From: Lutibacter sp.
GTDB taxonomy: Bacteria > Bacteroidota > Bacteroidia > Flavobacteriales > Flavobacteriaceae
Reading direction: 5' to 3'
Assembly (NCBI GenBank): GCA_002733665.1
Contig: NVWM01000001.1
Coordinates: 1 to 64,000, forward strand
DNA length: 64,000 nucleotides
The notes under the pieces: generated by a model
The model's input: the letters and a program-made list of their open reading frames with translations, nothing else
Told to the model about the DNA's origin: nothing
Databases searched by the model: none
Program-made: the position numbers and the translations under genes
Shown here: piece by piece, positions 1 through 9,351 of the stretch
Layout: the number at the start of each line of letters is the position of its first letter
Position numbering within the stretch: position 1 is the first letter of the stretch

Positions 1-10
1 ATAAATCAAA

Positions 11-42
11 AAACCTGAACAATAGTACTATTGTTCAGGTTT
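11..42 (-). terminator. Terminator downstream of aconitase
   Basis: A perfect 32-nt palindrome (arms AAACCTGAACAATAG and its complement) lies about 80 nt past the aconitase stop. Read on the minus strand it is followed by a T-rich stretch, as in an intrinsic terminator. It could also stop transcription arriving from the left. Confidence 0.75.
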
Positions 43-122
43 AAATTATTATTTTTAATCCTTTAATAATCTGTATCGATTATTTAGGACGAGACAATTT
101 TTATTATAAAGTCCTTAAAAAT

Positions 123-2387
123 TTAAACATTCTCCTTCTTTATCAAATTTAAAGCAGAACCTTCTTTAAACCATTCTATCTGACCTTCATTATAAGTGTG
201 ACTTAATTTGATTACATCTTTAGAGTTATCACTATGTACAATTTCTAAAGTTAACTGTTTACCTTCTGTAAAGTCAGCTAAATCAATGAAGTTAAAAGTA
301 TCATCTTCTTGTATTAAATCATAATCTGCTTCATTGGCAAAAGTCAAACCTAACATACCTTGTTTCTTTAGGTTTGTTTCATGAATTCTAGCAAACGATT
401 TAACAATAACTGCAACTACACCTAAGTGTCTAGGTTCCATTGCTGCATGTTCTCTTGATGATCCTTCACCATAATTATGTTCTCCTACAACAATAGAAGG
501 TACATTCGCAGCTTTATATGCTCTTGCTGTTGTTGGTACTGCTCCAAATTCACCAGTTAATTGATTCTTAACCTTATTTGTTGCTTTACCAAAAGCATTT
601 ACGGCTCCTATTAAACAATTCTCCGAAATATTATCCAAATGACCTCTAAATCGCAACCAAGGTCCAGCCATTGAGATATGATCTGTTGTACATTTTCCAA
701 ATGCTTTTATCAATAACTTTGCTCCTGTAACATTTCCTTTAATTGGTATAAAGGGTGTTAATAATTGCAACCTTTTTGAATCAGAATTAACCTTAATAGA
801 AATATCAGAGCCATCAGCCATTGGCGCAACGAAACCTGGATCTTTCACATCAAATCCTTTTGGTGGCAATTCAAAACCTGTTGGTTCTTCAAATAATACT
901 TCTTCTCCATTTTGGTTGATTAATTTATCCGTCATCGGATTAAAATCTAATTTACCAGAAATCGCTACTGCAGCAACTATAGATGGTGAACCAACAAATG
1001 CATGCGTGTTTGGATTACCATCTGCACGTTTAGAAAAATTACGATTAAATGAATGTACAATAGTATTCTTAGGTTGACCCTCTGCTCCTTCTCTTGCCCA
1101 TTGACCAATACATGGTCCACAAGCATTGGTAAATATTTTTGCTCCTAAATCTTCAAATATATCTAATAATCCGTCGCGTTCTGCTGTATAACGTACTTGC
1201 TCTGAACCTGGATTAATTCCAAACTCGGCTTTTGCTATTAAACCTTTATCTACTGCCTGTTTAGCAATAGATGCTGCTCTTGATAAATCTTCGTAAGAAG
1301 AGTTGGTACAAGAACCTATCAATCCCCATTCTACTTTCAAAGGCCAATTGTTCTTTGTAGCTATTTGTGTCATATCGCTACCTACATGTGTTGCTAAATC
1401 TGGTGTAAAAGGACCATTTAAATGTGGTTTTAATTCATCTAAATTTATTTCTATTACTTGATCAAAATAGTCTTCTGGATTTGCATAAACTTCATCATCT
1501 CCTGTAAGATATTCTTTTATTTCATTCGCTGCATCAGCAACATCCGCTCTATTGGTAGCTCTTAAATAACGCTCTATAGAATCGTCGTAACCAAAAGTAG
1601 AAGTAGTTGCACCAATTTCAGCTCCCATATTACAAATGGTACCTTTTCCTGTTGCTGAAAGTGATTTTGCTCCTTCACCAAAATATTCTACAATTGCATC
1701 AGTTCCTCCTTTTACAGTTAAAATACCTGCTACTTTTAAGATAACATCTTTTGAAGCTGTCCATCCAGATAATTTTCCTGTTAATTTTACACCTATTAGT
1801 TTTGGAAACTTTAACTCCCAAGGCATTCCTGCCATTACATCTACTGCATCTGCTCCACCTACACCTATTGCTACCATACCTAATCCTCCTGCATTTACAG
1901 TATGACTATCTGTTCCTATCATCATTCCTCCTGGAAAAGCATAATTTTCTAACACTACTTGATGTATAATTCCTGATCCTGGTTTCCAAAATCCTATTCC
2001 GTATTTATTTGAAACCGATGCTAAAAAATTAAAGACTTCACTAGAAGTATTAATTGCTTCTTGCAAATCTTTGTCTGCACCTATTTTTGCTTGTATTAAA
2101 TGATCACAATGGACTGTTGTTGGTACAGCAACTTCTTTTTTACCAGCTTGCATAAATTGCAATAATGCCATTTGTGCAGTTGCATCTTGACAAGCAATTC
2201 TATCGGGAGCAAAATCAACATAATCTTTACCTCTAGTAAATGATTTATTTGAATTTTTATCCCAAAGATGATTGTATAATATTTTCTCTGCTAATGTTAA
2301 AGGTTTTCCAACAACTTTACGAGCGTTATCTACATTAAGTTTCATGCGACTATAAACTCCTTTTATCATTTCAATATCAAATGCCAT
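123..2387 (-). CDS. acn: Aconitate hydratase
   Basis: Aconitase interconverts citrate and isocitrate in the TCA cycle in the cytoplasm. The 754-residue protein has the mitochondrial-type layout. The three [4Fe-4S] cysteines are visible at about 360 (IGSCTNSS), 423 and 426 ([10 protein letters not shown]). The substrate-binding stretch [12 protein letters not shown] and the swivel-domain motif [17 protein letters not shown] follow. An in-frame ATG 39 nt upstream exists, but the start at 2387 (MAFDIEM) is preferred: it is the family-typical N-terminus, and the predicted promoter -7 box at 2410-2417 lies between the two ATGs. The gene is alone between its own promoter and a strong terminator, so it is probably monocistronic. 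Length and motifs are complete. Confidence 0.96.
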   Translation of the reverse strand: MAFDIEMIKGVYSRMKLNVDNARKVVGKPLTLAEKILYNHLWDKNSNKSFTRGKDYVDFAPDRIACQDATAQMALLQFMQAGKKEVAVPTTVHCDHLIQAKIGADKDLQEAINTSSEVFNFLASVSNKYGIGFWKPGSGIIHQVVLENYAFPGGMMIGTDSHTVNAGGLGMVAIGVGGADAVDVMAGMPWELKFPKLIGVKLTGKLSGWTASKDVILKVAGILTVKGGTDAIVEYFGEGAKSLSATGKGTICNMGAEIGATTSTFGYDDSIERYLRATNRADVADAANEIKEYLTGDDEVYANPEDYFDQVIEINLDELKPHLNGPFTPDLATHVGSDMTQIATKNNWPLKVEWGLIGSCTNSSYEDLSRAASIAKQAVDKGLIAKAEFGINPGSEQVRYTAERDGLLDIFEDLGAKIFTNACGPCIGQWAREGAEGQPKNTIVHSFNRNFSKRADGNPNTHAFVGSPSIVAAVAISGKLDFNPMTDKLINQNGEEVLFEEPTGFELPPKGFDVKDPGFVAPMADGSDISIKVNSDSKRLQLLTPFIPIKGNVTGAKLLIKAFGKCTTDHISMAGPWLRFRGHLDNISENCLIGAVNAFGKATNKVKNQLTGEFGAVPTTARAYKAANVPSIVVGEHNYGEGSSREHAAMEPRHLGVVAVIVKSFARIHETNLKKQGMLGLTFANEADYDLIQEDDTFNFIDLADFTEGKQLTLEIVHSDNSKDVIKLSHTYNEGQIEWFKEGSALNLIKKENV

Positions 2388-2409
2388 AATTTTCTGTTTT
2401 ATTGTTATG

Positions 2410-2439
2410 CAAAAATACAAAAACATGCTTATTTATCAA
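2410..2439 (-). promoter_or_regulatory. Promoter of aconitase
   Basis: On the minus strand TTG (2437-2439) is followed after 19 nt by TATTTTTG (2410-2417). This matches the Bacteroidota -33/-7 consensus (TTG, about 19 nt, TAnnTTTG). It predicts a leader of roughly 15-20 nt before the ATG at 2387. Confidence 0.7.
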
Positions 2440-2499
2440 CAAAAACAAGTGTGAGATTTAGATAAAAATGAAGTATGTTTTTTATCAATTTAATAAAAA

Positions 2500-2805
2500 A
2501 GCAGATCTATAAGCCGGATTCTGTATTCCGATAAATCGGAACTCTTATCATTTATCTAGACTATTAATTACTCAATAGTTCTAACTGCCTACCCTTTGAA
2601 ATCGAGCGAGTACTCTCAAACTCCAATTTACATGGCATTGCACCGCATAGAGTTTACCTGGTTTCACTACAGCATTACCTGTACATACTTTCTGCTGCAC
2701 TTGTCCTCTTCCGATAAATCGGAATGACGGATGTTATCCGCTATGCTACTCTTTGGTGTCCGGACTTTCCTTTCCGAGTATATCGGAACGATAAGACGAT
2801 CTGCT
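2500..2805 (-). ncRNA. rnpB: RNase P RNA, bacterial type A
   Basis: This is the catalytic RNA that removes tRNA 5' leaders. On the minus strand the 5' end GCAGATC pairs with the 3' end AGATCTGC. The P4 half GGAAAGTCCGGAC (about 2755-2775) and the 3' signature AGAATCCGGCTTATAGAT (about 2505-2523) are diagnostic. The conserved stretch ending in a GGTAAAC-like segment lies between them. A consensus promoter ends just before the 5' end. An identical 16-nt hairpin (TTCCGATAAATCGGAA) occurs twice inside the RNA and a variant occurs a third time, which is unusual. The ends are approximate to a few nucleotides. Confidence 0.95.
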
Positions 2806-2809
2806 TTTG

Positions 2810-2840
2810 CAAAAGTATGGAATAAAAAAACCCACTCAAA
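2810..2840 (-). promoter_or_regulatory. Promoter of rnpB, nested in the dnaJ terminator
   Basis: On the minus strand TTTG (2837-2840) is followed after 19 nt by TACTTTTG (2810-2817). Transcription would begin about 2804, exactly where the RNase P RNA begins. The -33 box lies within the terminator hairpin at 2831-2852. Confidence 0.8.
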
Positions 2841-2852
2841 GAATTGAGTGGG
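2831..2852 (-). terminator. Terminator of grpE-dnaJ
   Basis: CCCACTCAA and its complement form a hairpin. On the minus strand it is followed by a run of seven T. It lies about 110 nt past the dnaJ stop and directly before the rnpB promoter -7 box. Confidence 0.85.
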
Positions 2853-2959
2853 AAAATTGCTATGAAAAAGTGTTATTAATTATTACAATTAATAACGGTA
2901 CAAATATATGTACTTTTTACTTCTATTTGGTAAAATTTATTATAAAAATATATTTTTTT

Positions 2960-4084
2960 TTAAGAAAACATGTCTTTTACTTTTTCAAAAAAAGATTTGT
3001 CAGCTTTTGATGGGTTTGGAGTGAAGTTTTCATCAGAAATATTTTTTTCAAAAAACTGCTTTTGTTCTTTTGAAAGATTCTGAGGAGTCCAAACATTAAT
3101 ATGAACTAACAAATCACCAGTTCCATATCGCTCTATGCTTGGTAAACCTTTACCTCTCAATCGCAATATTTTACCAGACTGAGTTCCTGAATCAATCTTA
3201 ATTTTCACTTTACCAGATACAGTTTCTATTTCTTTACTTACTCCTAGTGTTACTTCAGATAAGTTTACATATAAATCATAATGTAAATTCATTCCTTCTC
3301 TTGATAATGATTCATGCGCTAATTCTTCAATAAGAACTAACAAGTCTCCTGAAATTGAATTATTTCCAGGTGCCTCATTCCCTTTTCCTGCAACTTTTAA
3401 TTGAACTCCATCTGAAACTCCTGCTGGAATTTTTATAGAAACCATTTCCTCTTTCTGAATCATTCCATTACTATCAGAACCTTTAGGGCGATTATCAATC
3501 GATTGACCTGCTCCATGACATGTAGGACATGTTGCTGCAGTTTGCATTCTACCCAAAATAGTATTGGTCACTCTCATTACTTGACCTTGACCATTACAAG
3601 TAGCACATGTTTTAAAACTTACACCGTCAGCTTTTATTTTACGACGAATTTTTACTTTCTTTTCAACTCCATTAACAATATCCTCAAGCGTTATCTTCAC
3701 TCGAATTCTCATATTACTTCCTTTTACACGAGCAGTTTGAGAACCTCCTCTACTTCCACCAAATCCGCCACCAAAAATATCTCCAAACTGACTGAATATG
3801 TCATCCATATTCATTCCGCCTCCACCAAAACCACCAAAGCCTCCTGCGCCAGCACCTCCGTTTTCAAAAGCCGCATGACCATATTGATCATAACGTGCCT
3901 TTTTATTATCATCACTCAAGACTTCATACGCTTCAGCTGCCTTTTTAAACTTTTCTTCAGCACTTTTATCTCCAGGATTTTTATCAGGATGGTGTTTTAC
4001 GGCTTGCTTACGATATCCTTTTTTTATTTCAGCAGCAGTTGCTCCTTTGTTTACGCCTAATATTTCGTAATAATCTGTTTTCAT
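2960..4084 (-). CDS. dnaJ: Chaperone protein DnaJ with reduced zinc domain
   Basis: DnaJ is the Hsp40 co-chaperone that delivers substrates to DnaK and stimulates its ATPase. The J domain covers residues 1-70 with HPD at 32-34. A Gly/Phe-rich linker follows to about 115, then the substrate-binding C-terminal domains. Only two CxxCxGxG motifs are present (C160/C163 and C186/C189) instead of four. Their spacing matches canonical motifs 2 and 3, so one zinc site appears kept and the other lost. This may be common in Flavobacteriaceae. The gene follows grpE by about 40 nt on the same strand, consistent with one heat-shock operon. dnaK itself is not in the window. Confidence 0.96.
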   Translation of the reverse strand: MKTDYYEILGVNKGATAAEIKKGYRKQAVKHHPDKNPGDKSAEEKFKKAAEAYEVLSDDNKKARYDQYGHAAFENGGAGAGGFGGFGGGGMNMDDIFSQFGDIFGGGFGGSRGGSQTARVKGSNMRIRVKITLEDIVNGVEKKVKIRRKIKADGVSFKTCATCNGQGQVMRVTNTILGRMQTAATCPTCHGAGQSIDNRPKGSDSNGMIQKEEMVSIKIPAGVSDGVQLKVAGKGNEAPGNNSISGDLLVLIEELAHESLSREGMNLHYDLYVNLSEVTLGVSKEIETVSGKVKIKIDSGTQSGKILRLRGKGLPSIERYGTGDLLVHINVWTPQNLSKEQKQFFEKNISDENFTPNPSKADKSFFEKVKDMFS

Positions 4085-4125
4085 TTATTCTATTTTATTA
4101 TTGCTTCAAAGGAGCAAAAATTTTA

Positions 4126-4644
4126 TTATTGCCCAATGACAACTTTAGGAAAACGAATAATTCTATCTCCAAGTTTATATCCTTTTTCAATAACATCAAC
4201 AATCTTTCCTTTCATCTTTTTTGATGGTGCAGGAATTTGAGTGATGGCCTCATGAATTTCTGCATCAAAGGCATCACCTGCTTTCACTTCTGAAATAGCA
4301 AGTCCTTTTTGTTCAAGAGTTGTAATCAATTTTTTGTAAATTAACAACACTCCTTTACGTAATTCTTCTGCTTCTTTGTCATCTTCAATATGTGTCAAAG
4401 CACGTTCAAAATCATCAAGAACTGGCAATAAAACTGTCATTAATTCTTGATTGGCAGTTTTAAACAATTCTATACGTTCTTTAGATGTACGTTTTTTATA
4501 ATTTTCAAATTCAGCAAACAAACGTAAAAATTTATCCTTTTCTTTTGCTATTTGCTCTTCAGCAGTAACTTCTTGAACTATTTCTTCTTGTTTTTCTTCT
4601 GATTGAATTTCTTTGTCTTCTATATTTTCTTTTGTGTCGCTCAT
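4126..4644 (-). CDS. grpE: Nucleotide exchange factor GrpE
   Basis: GrpE releases ADP from DnaK. The 172-residue protein has an acidic, Glu/Lys-rich N-terminus (about 1-35), a long helix with the conserved FLRLFAEFENYKKRTSKER stretch (about 40-58), and a C-terminal beta domain with the family-typical motif GYKLGDRIIRFPKVVIG. It is transcribed just ahead of dnaJ, with which it forms a chaperone operon. Length is normal. Confidence 0.95.
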   Translation of the reverse strand: MSDTKENIEDKEIQSEEKQEEIVQEVTAEEQIAKEKDKFLRLFAEFENYKKRTSKERIELFKTANQELMTVLLPVLDDFERALTHIEDDKEAEELRKGVLLIYKKLITTLEQKGLAISEVKAGDAFDAEIHEAITQIPAPSKKMKGKIVDVIEKGYKLGDRIIRFPKVVIGQ

Positions 4645-4731
4645 AATTTATTTATAATACTAAAACTGTTTGCAAAAGTACTGCCATTTCTACAAAAATG
4701 ACATGTTGTCAGATAAAAATATCTAAAAAAG

Positions 4732-4772
4732 AAATTCCAAATTACAAAGGGTTTCTTTGTAATTTGGAATTT
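4732..4772 (-). terminator. Terminator of the DUF4290-murA unit
   Basis: A near-perfect 18-bp stem (AAATTCCAAATTACAAAG and its complement) with a 5-nt loop lies 30 nt past the murA stop. On the minus strand it is followed by CTTTTTTAG. It separates murA from grpE. Confidence 0.85.
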
Positions 4773-4803
4773 TAAGATTTCTAGAGTTTTTGGAATGGGA
4801 AAA

Positions 4804-6114
4804 TCAATCTATACGTTCAATCTTTGCGCCAATTGCTCGCAATCGTTTATCAATATCTTGGTAACCTCTGTCTATTTGTTCAATATTATGGATTGTACTT
4901 ATACCATCAGCAGATAAAGCGGCAATCAATAATGAAATTCCTGCTCTAATATCAGGAGAAACCATTGTTGTTGCTTTTAAATTGGACTGATGATTCATTC
5001 CAATAACGGTTGCTCTATGTGGATCACATAAGATGACTTGTGCTCCCATATCAATCAGTTTATCAACAAAAAACAAACGACTCTCAAACATTTTTTGATG
5101 TATCAAGACACTACCTTTTGCTTGTGTTGCTACAACTAATACTATACTCAATAAATCTGGTGTAAATCCAGGCCAAGGAGCATCAGAAACGGTTAAAATA
5201 GAACCGTCAATATAGTTTTGGATTTCATATGATTCTTGTGCTGGAATATAAATATCATCGCCTCTTTTTTCTAATTTTATTCCTAATTTTCGAAATACTC
5301 TCGGAATCACACCTAAGTTTTCCCAACTTACATCTTTTATTGTCAATTCTGATTTGGTCATTGCTGCCATACCAATCCAACTCCCAATTTCAATCATATC
5401 AGGAAGTATTCGCAATTCACATCCTCCTAAAGAAGTAACACCATCAATAGTTAATAAGTTTGAACCTATTCCACTAATTTTAGCGCCCATAGAATTTAGC
5501 ATTTTGCATAATTCTTGTAAATATGGCTCACATGCTGCATTATAAATAGTAGTTTTTCCTTTGGCTAAAACAGCAGACATTACAATATTGGCAGTTCCGG
5601 TAACAGAAGCTTCATCAAGCAACATATCAGTGCCTTGTAACCCGTTTGGTGCCTCGACACCATAAAAAGACTCTTCTTTTTTATAACGGAATTTAGCACC
5701 TAAACTCATGAATCCTTCAAAGTGCGTATCTAATCTACGACGACCAATTTTATCTCCTCCTGGACGTGGGATATATCCTTTTCCAAATCTTGCCAATAAC
5801 GGACCAACAATCATTATAGAACCTCTTAAAGAACTTCCATCTCTTTTAAATTCTGGCGATTCAAGATATTTTAAATTGATGTCATCTGCCTGAAAAGTAT
5901 ATGTTTCCTTTGCAGTTTTTTCAATCTTGACACCTAATTCACCAAGAATAAAAATAAGTTTATTTACATCAATTATATCAGGAACATTACTGACTGTAAC
6001 TTTTTCTGGAGTTAAAAGTGTTGCACAAATTATTTGTAAAGCTTCGTTTTTTGCACCTTGTGGAGTGATATTTCCTTTAAGTTTATGTCCTCCTTCTATT
6101 TTAAATGTAGCCAT
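4804..6114 (-). CDS. murA: UDP-N-acetylglucosamine 1-carboxyvinyltransferase, Asp at the fosfomycin site
   Basis: MurA transfers enolpyruvate from PEP to UDP-GlcNAc, the first committed step of peptidoglycan synthesis. The 436-residue protein carries the conserved GAKNEAL with K22 and N23. The active-site loop reads RPGGDKIGRRRLD, with Asp121 where E. coli has Cys115, the residue alkylated by fosfomycin. Cys-to-Asp at this site is known to keep activity and give intrinsic fosfomycin resistance in other bacteria. The enolpyruvate-transferase repeats look complete. The start follows the DUF4290 stop by 3 nt, so the two genes are co-transcribed. Confidence 0.96.
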   Translation of the reverse strand: MATFKIEGGHKLKGNITPQGAKNEALQIICATLLTPEKVTVSNVPDIIDVNKLIFILGELGVKIEKTAKETYTFQADDINLKYLESPEFKRDGSSLRGSIMIVGPLLARFGKGYIPRPGGDKIGRRRLDTHFEGFMSLGAKFRYKKEESFYGVEAPNGLQGTDMLLDEASVTGTANIVMSAVLAKGKTTIYNAACEPYLQELCKMLNSMGAKISGIGSNLLTIDGVTSLGGCELRILPDMIEIGSWIGMAAMTKSELTIKDVSWENLGVIPRVFRKLGIKLEKRGDDIYIPAQESYEIQNYIDGSILTVSDAPWPGFTPDLLSIVLVVATQAKGSVLIHQKMFESRLFFVDKLIDMGAQVILCDPHRATVIGMNHQSNLKATTMVSPDIRAGISLLIAALSADGISTIHNIEQIDRGYQDIDKRLRAIGAKIERID

Positions 6115-6117
6115 AAA

Positions 6118-6768
6118 TTATCTAGTCTTTCTGCGGTAATTATTGCTTTTATAGTTTTTTTGATTCGTTTTCTGTTGCTTTTGATTTTTGTTAGTTCTTT
6201 TTCGAAGTAACTTATGACTTTCAGCTAATTTTTCCCCTGTTTTTCTTAAATCAATTTTACCATCAGATAATTCATTTAAGTGGTTGAAAATCACATCATC
6301 ATCAACAGTATCTTTATTCCAGTTTAGATAACATTTTTTCATGTGATTAGCAATTACGTAATTCAAACCTTCTTTTGCTTCACCATCTTCCCAGCTATTT
6401 GCAACATCAATCATTGTTTGAATGTTATTTCCATAAAAGCGAAATTTAGATGCTGTTTTTGGGTAAGGCAACGGTTCTGGTTTTGCTTGCAATTCTTCTC
6501 TTGAAGGTTGTGGATATGGAGATTCTGCGTCTAATTTAAAATCTGAAATTATAAAAAGTTGATCCCAAAGTTTATGCTTAAAATCTGGAACATCACGTAG
6601 ATGAGGTTGTAGATTTCCCATAACGTTTACAATTGCTTTTGCCATTTTGTTTCGTTCTTCAGCATCTTCAAGACTCACACAATGATTGACCATTTTTTGC
6701 AAGTGTCGTCCATATTCTGGAATGATTAAATTGCTTCTGTCTGAGTTATATTCTAATTCGAAATCCAT
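6118..6768 (-). CDS. DUF4290 domain-containing protein
   Basis: This is a 216-residue Bacteroidota protein of unknown function, usually encoded next to murA. It is predicted soluble, with no signal peptide or membrane segment. A conserved N-terminal region has the look LEYNSDRSNLIIPEYGRHLQ. The C-terminal 35 residues are strongly basic and rich in Lys, Asn and Gln, suggesting nucleic-acid or membrane-surface contact. It is first in a two-gene unit with murA (3-nt gap). Family assignment rests on recognition of sequence and context. Confidence 0.85.
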   Translation of the reverse strand: MDFELEYNSDRSNLIIPEYGRHLQKMVNHCVSLEDAEERNKMAKAIVNVMGNLQPHLRDVPDFKHKLWDQLFIISDFKLDAESPYPQPSREELQAKPEPLPYPKTASKFRFYGNNIQTMIDVANSWEDGEAKEGLNYVIANHMKKCYLNWNKDTVDDDVIFNHLNELSDGKIDLRKTGEKLAESHKLLRKRTNKNQKQQKTNQKNYKSNNYRRKTR

Positions 6769-6878
6769 ATATATTGTTGAAATTTTATTTTATTTTAAAT
6801 GAAGTATTTATGTGTGCAAATTACGTCAAATCCTCTTATTTTACAATTAAAATTTATCAGAAATAAAAGTGACAAAAA

Positions 6879-9218
6879 TCAGCCTATAATTTTAAGTTTT
6901 GCAAATTGAAGTAATAGTTTTTTTGCTCCATGCTCTAAAAATAGTATTGTTGCTTTTTTATTCGCTCCTATTCCTTCTAAAGCCTTTACTTCTCCTTTGC
7001 CAAAGCGTTGATGCTGAACTATATTTCCAACAGTTATCTTACTGTCAAACAGGTTCGTAGTTGTTGAAATTGTTGCCTTAGAAACTTTTTTTAAATTCTT
7101 TGGAGCAGTAAATTTTGGTTGAATTTTCTTCGGGCTTTGTTTTGGTTTTGGAAAATTACCTCTAGAAATCGGTTTTTTAAATCGAATGGTACTTTGTGGA
7201 ACATCGCTAAAAATATCTTCTGAAATGAATTTATTTTGCTGTGCTTCAGGTTTTCTTCTCAAATATTCTAAATATTGCTCATCAATTTCTTCCAAGAAAC
7301 GACTTGGTTCACAATCAATTAGTTTTCCCCAACGATAGCGAGATTCTGCATAACTCAAATATGCTTCTTTCTCTGCACGTGTCAATGCAACATAAAATAG
7401 ACGACGTTCTTCCTCCAATTCACTACGTGTATTCATACTCATGGCAGATGGAAAGAGTGTTTCTTCTAAACCAACAATATAAACATACGGAAACTCCAAT
7501 CCTTTTGAAAGGTGAATTGTCATCAAAGAAACTCTTGGTTCGTCATCTTTTTGATCGCTATCAAAATCTGTAGCTAGCGCAACATCTTCAAGGAAAAATG
7601 CCAACGAAGCATCTTCTTCTTTTTCTTTTTGATTGATAATGAAATCTTTAATTCCGTTCATCAATTCTTGAACGTTTTCAACTCTACTTACTGCTTCAGG
7701 AGTTCCGTCTCCTTCTAAATCTTTAATAATTCTTGTTTGGCGGATAACCAAATTGGCAACTTCAAACGCATCTTGTTTTTCAGCTTCAATCTGAAAACGC
7801 TGCATCATTGTTGCAAAGTTATTCAGTTTTGTTTTTGTTCCAGAATTAATTTTAATATCAACTAAGTGTAAATTCTGAACAATCTCAAAAATCGATTTTC
7901 CGTAATGATTTGCAGCAACTATTAATTTATCAATCGTAGTTGCACCAATACCTCTCGCAGGATAATTTATCACACGCTTAAGTGCCTCTTCATCATTTGG
8001 ATTGATTAACAAGCGTAAATAACCCAAAATATCTTTAATCTCTTTTCGTTGATAAAATGAAAGCCCTCCAAACATTCTATACTTAATATCTTTTTTACGC
8101 AATGCATCTTCAATAGCTCTAGATTGTGCATTTGTACGGTATAAAACAGCAAAGTTATCGTTGGTTAATTGCTTGTTCATTGCATTTTCAAAAATAGAAT
8201 CCGCAACAAAGCGTCCTTCTTCTCCATCAGAAAAAGTACGCATTACTTTTATTTTTGAACCATCATCATTTGCCGTCCAAACCTCTTTATCGAGTTTAGT
8301 TTTGTTCTTTTCAATAATACTATTCGCCGCTTTAACGATATTACTTGACGAACGATAATTTTGTTCTAATTTGAATATTTTTACTGCGTCATAATCCTTC
8401 TGGAAATTCAAGATGTTTTGGATATTTGCGCCACGAAAAGCATAAATACTTTGAGAGTCATCACCAACAACACAAATATTTTGAAAACGATCTGCCAACG
8501 CACGTACAATCAAATATTGTGAGTGATTTGTATCTTGATACTCATCAACCAAAATATATCTAAAACGATCTTGATATTTTGCCAACACCTCTGGAAAACG
8601 AGTTAGCAACTCGTTGGTTCTCAATAGTAAGTCATCAAAATCCATTGCTCCTGCTTTAAAACAACGTTCTACATATTGTTTGTAAATATCTCCCATTTTT
8701 GGGCGACTTGCCATCTTATCGGCTTCTATCAATTCTGGATTTTGATAATATGCTTTTACAGTTATTAAACTGTTTTTAAACTGTGAAATGCGCCCAAGAA
8801 CACGTTTTGGTTTGTACTTTTCTTTATCCAATTGCATTTCCTTAATTATCGAAGAAAGTAATCGAACAGAATCTTGGGTGTCATAAATCGTGAAATTTGA
8901 GGGGAACCCTAAATGATGCCCTTCGGAACGCAAAATTCTTGCAAAAACGGAATGAAAAGTTCCCATCCATAAGTTTTTCGCTTCACTATTACCAACAACT
9001 GTTGCGATACGCTTTTTCATCTCTTTAGCCGCCTTATTAGTAAAGGTCAATGAAAGAATGTTAAAAGCATCTACACCTTGATTCATCAAATGAGCAATTC
9101 TATAGGTAAGTACACGCGTCTTTCCAGAACCTGCTCCTGCAATGATGATCATTGGTCCGTCTTTATGCAAAACGGCTGCTTTTTGTGGTTCGTTAAGTTC
9201 GTTTAAGTAATTTGACAA
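6879..9218 (-). CDS. UvrD/PcrA-family ATP-dependent DNA helicase
   Basis: This is a superfamily 1A 3'-5' helicase for DNA repair and replication-conflict resolution. It is 779 residues long. Walker A is GAGSGKTR (about 27-34). TFTNKAAKEMKKR, the DEYQDTNHSQY Walker B region, VVGDDSQSIYAFRGA, QNYRSSSNI and the late motif VSLMTIHLSKGLEFPYVYI are all in order. The C-terminal tail (about 650-779) is basic and ends in the PcrA-like segment GNIVQHQRFGKGEV. It is more like PcrA/UvrD than Rep; assigning one symbol would need phylogeny. It has its own promoter and appears complete. Confidence 0.93.
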   Translation of the reverse strand: MSNYLNELNEPQKAAVLHKDGPMIIIAGAGSGKTRVLTYRIAHLMNQGVDAFNILSLTFTNKAAKEMKKRIATVVGNSEAKNLWMGTFHSVFARILRSEGHHLGFPSNFTIYDTQDSVRLLSSIIKEMQLDKEKYKPKRVLGRISQFKNSLITVKAYYQNPELIEADKMASRPKMGDIYKQYVERCFKAGAMDFDDLLLRTNELLTRFPEVLAKYQDRFRYILVDEYQDTNHSQYLIVRALADRFQNICVVGDDSQSIYAFRGANIQNILNFQKDYDAVKIFKLEQNYRSSSNIVKAANSIIEKNKTKLDKEVWTANDDGSKIKVMRTFSDGEEGRFVADSIFENAMNKQLTNDNFAVLYRTNAQSRAIEDALRKKDIKYRMFGGLSFYQRKEIKDILGYLRLLINPNDEEALKRVINYPARGIGATTIDKLIVAANHYGKSIFEIVQNLHLVDIKINSGTKTKLNNFATMMQRFQIEAEKQDAFEVANLVIRQTRIIKDLEGDGTPEAVSRVENVQELMNGIKDFIINQKEKEEDASLAFFLEDVALATDFDSDQKDDEPRVSLMTIHLSKGLEFPYVYIVGLEETLFPSAMSMNTRSELEEERRLFYVALTRAEKEAYLSYAESRYRWGKLIDCEPSRFLEEIDEQYLEYLRRKPEAQQNKFISEDIFSDVPQSTIRFKKPISRGNFPKPKQSPKKIQPKFTAPKNLKKVSKATISTTTNLFDSKITVGNIVQHQRFGKGEVKALEGIGANKKATILFLEHGAKKLLLQFAKLKIIG

Positions 9219-9239
9219 TTTGTATTATTTATTAGATTT

Positions 9240-9270
9240 CAAAAATACAATGTCAATGATTGAGAAACAA
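9240..9270 (-). promoter_or_regulatory. Promoter of the UvrD/PcrA helicase
   Basis: On the minus strand TTG (9268-9270), a 20-nt spacer and TATTTTTG (9240-9247) match the Bacteroidota consensus. Transcription would start some 15 nt before the ATG at 9218. Confidence 0.6.
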
Positions 9271-9299
9271 TAAAAGTTATATTATTTATTCACAAATAA

Positions 9300-9329
9300 A
9301 AAGCGACTTCTAATTAAAGAAATCGCTTT
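9300..9329 (-). terminator. Terminator of the FadL-type porin gene
   Basis: AAAGCGACTTC pairs with GAAATCGCTTT (one G-U pair). On the minus strand the hairpin runs into a T-rich tail. It lies about 20 nt past the porin stop. Confidence 0.75.
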
Positions 9330-9351
9330 ATTATTATTTGTAAAAAAAGAA

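Noticed and set aside
1636-1905. Open frames antisense to aconitase.
   Set aside because: Pro/Ser/Thr-rich shadow translation with no independent start signals.
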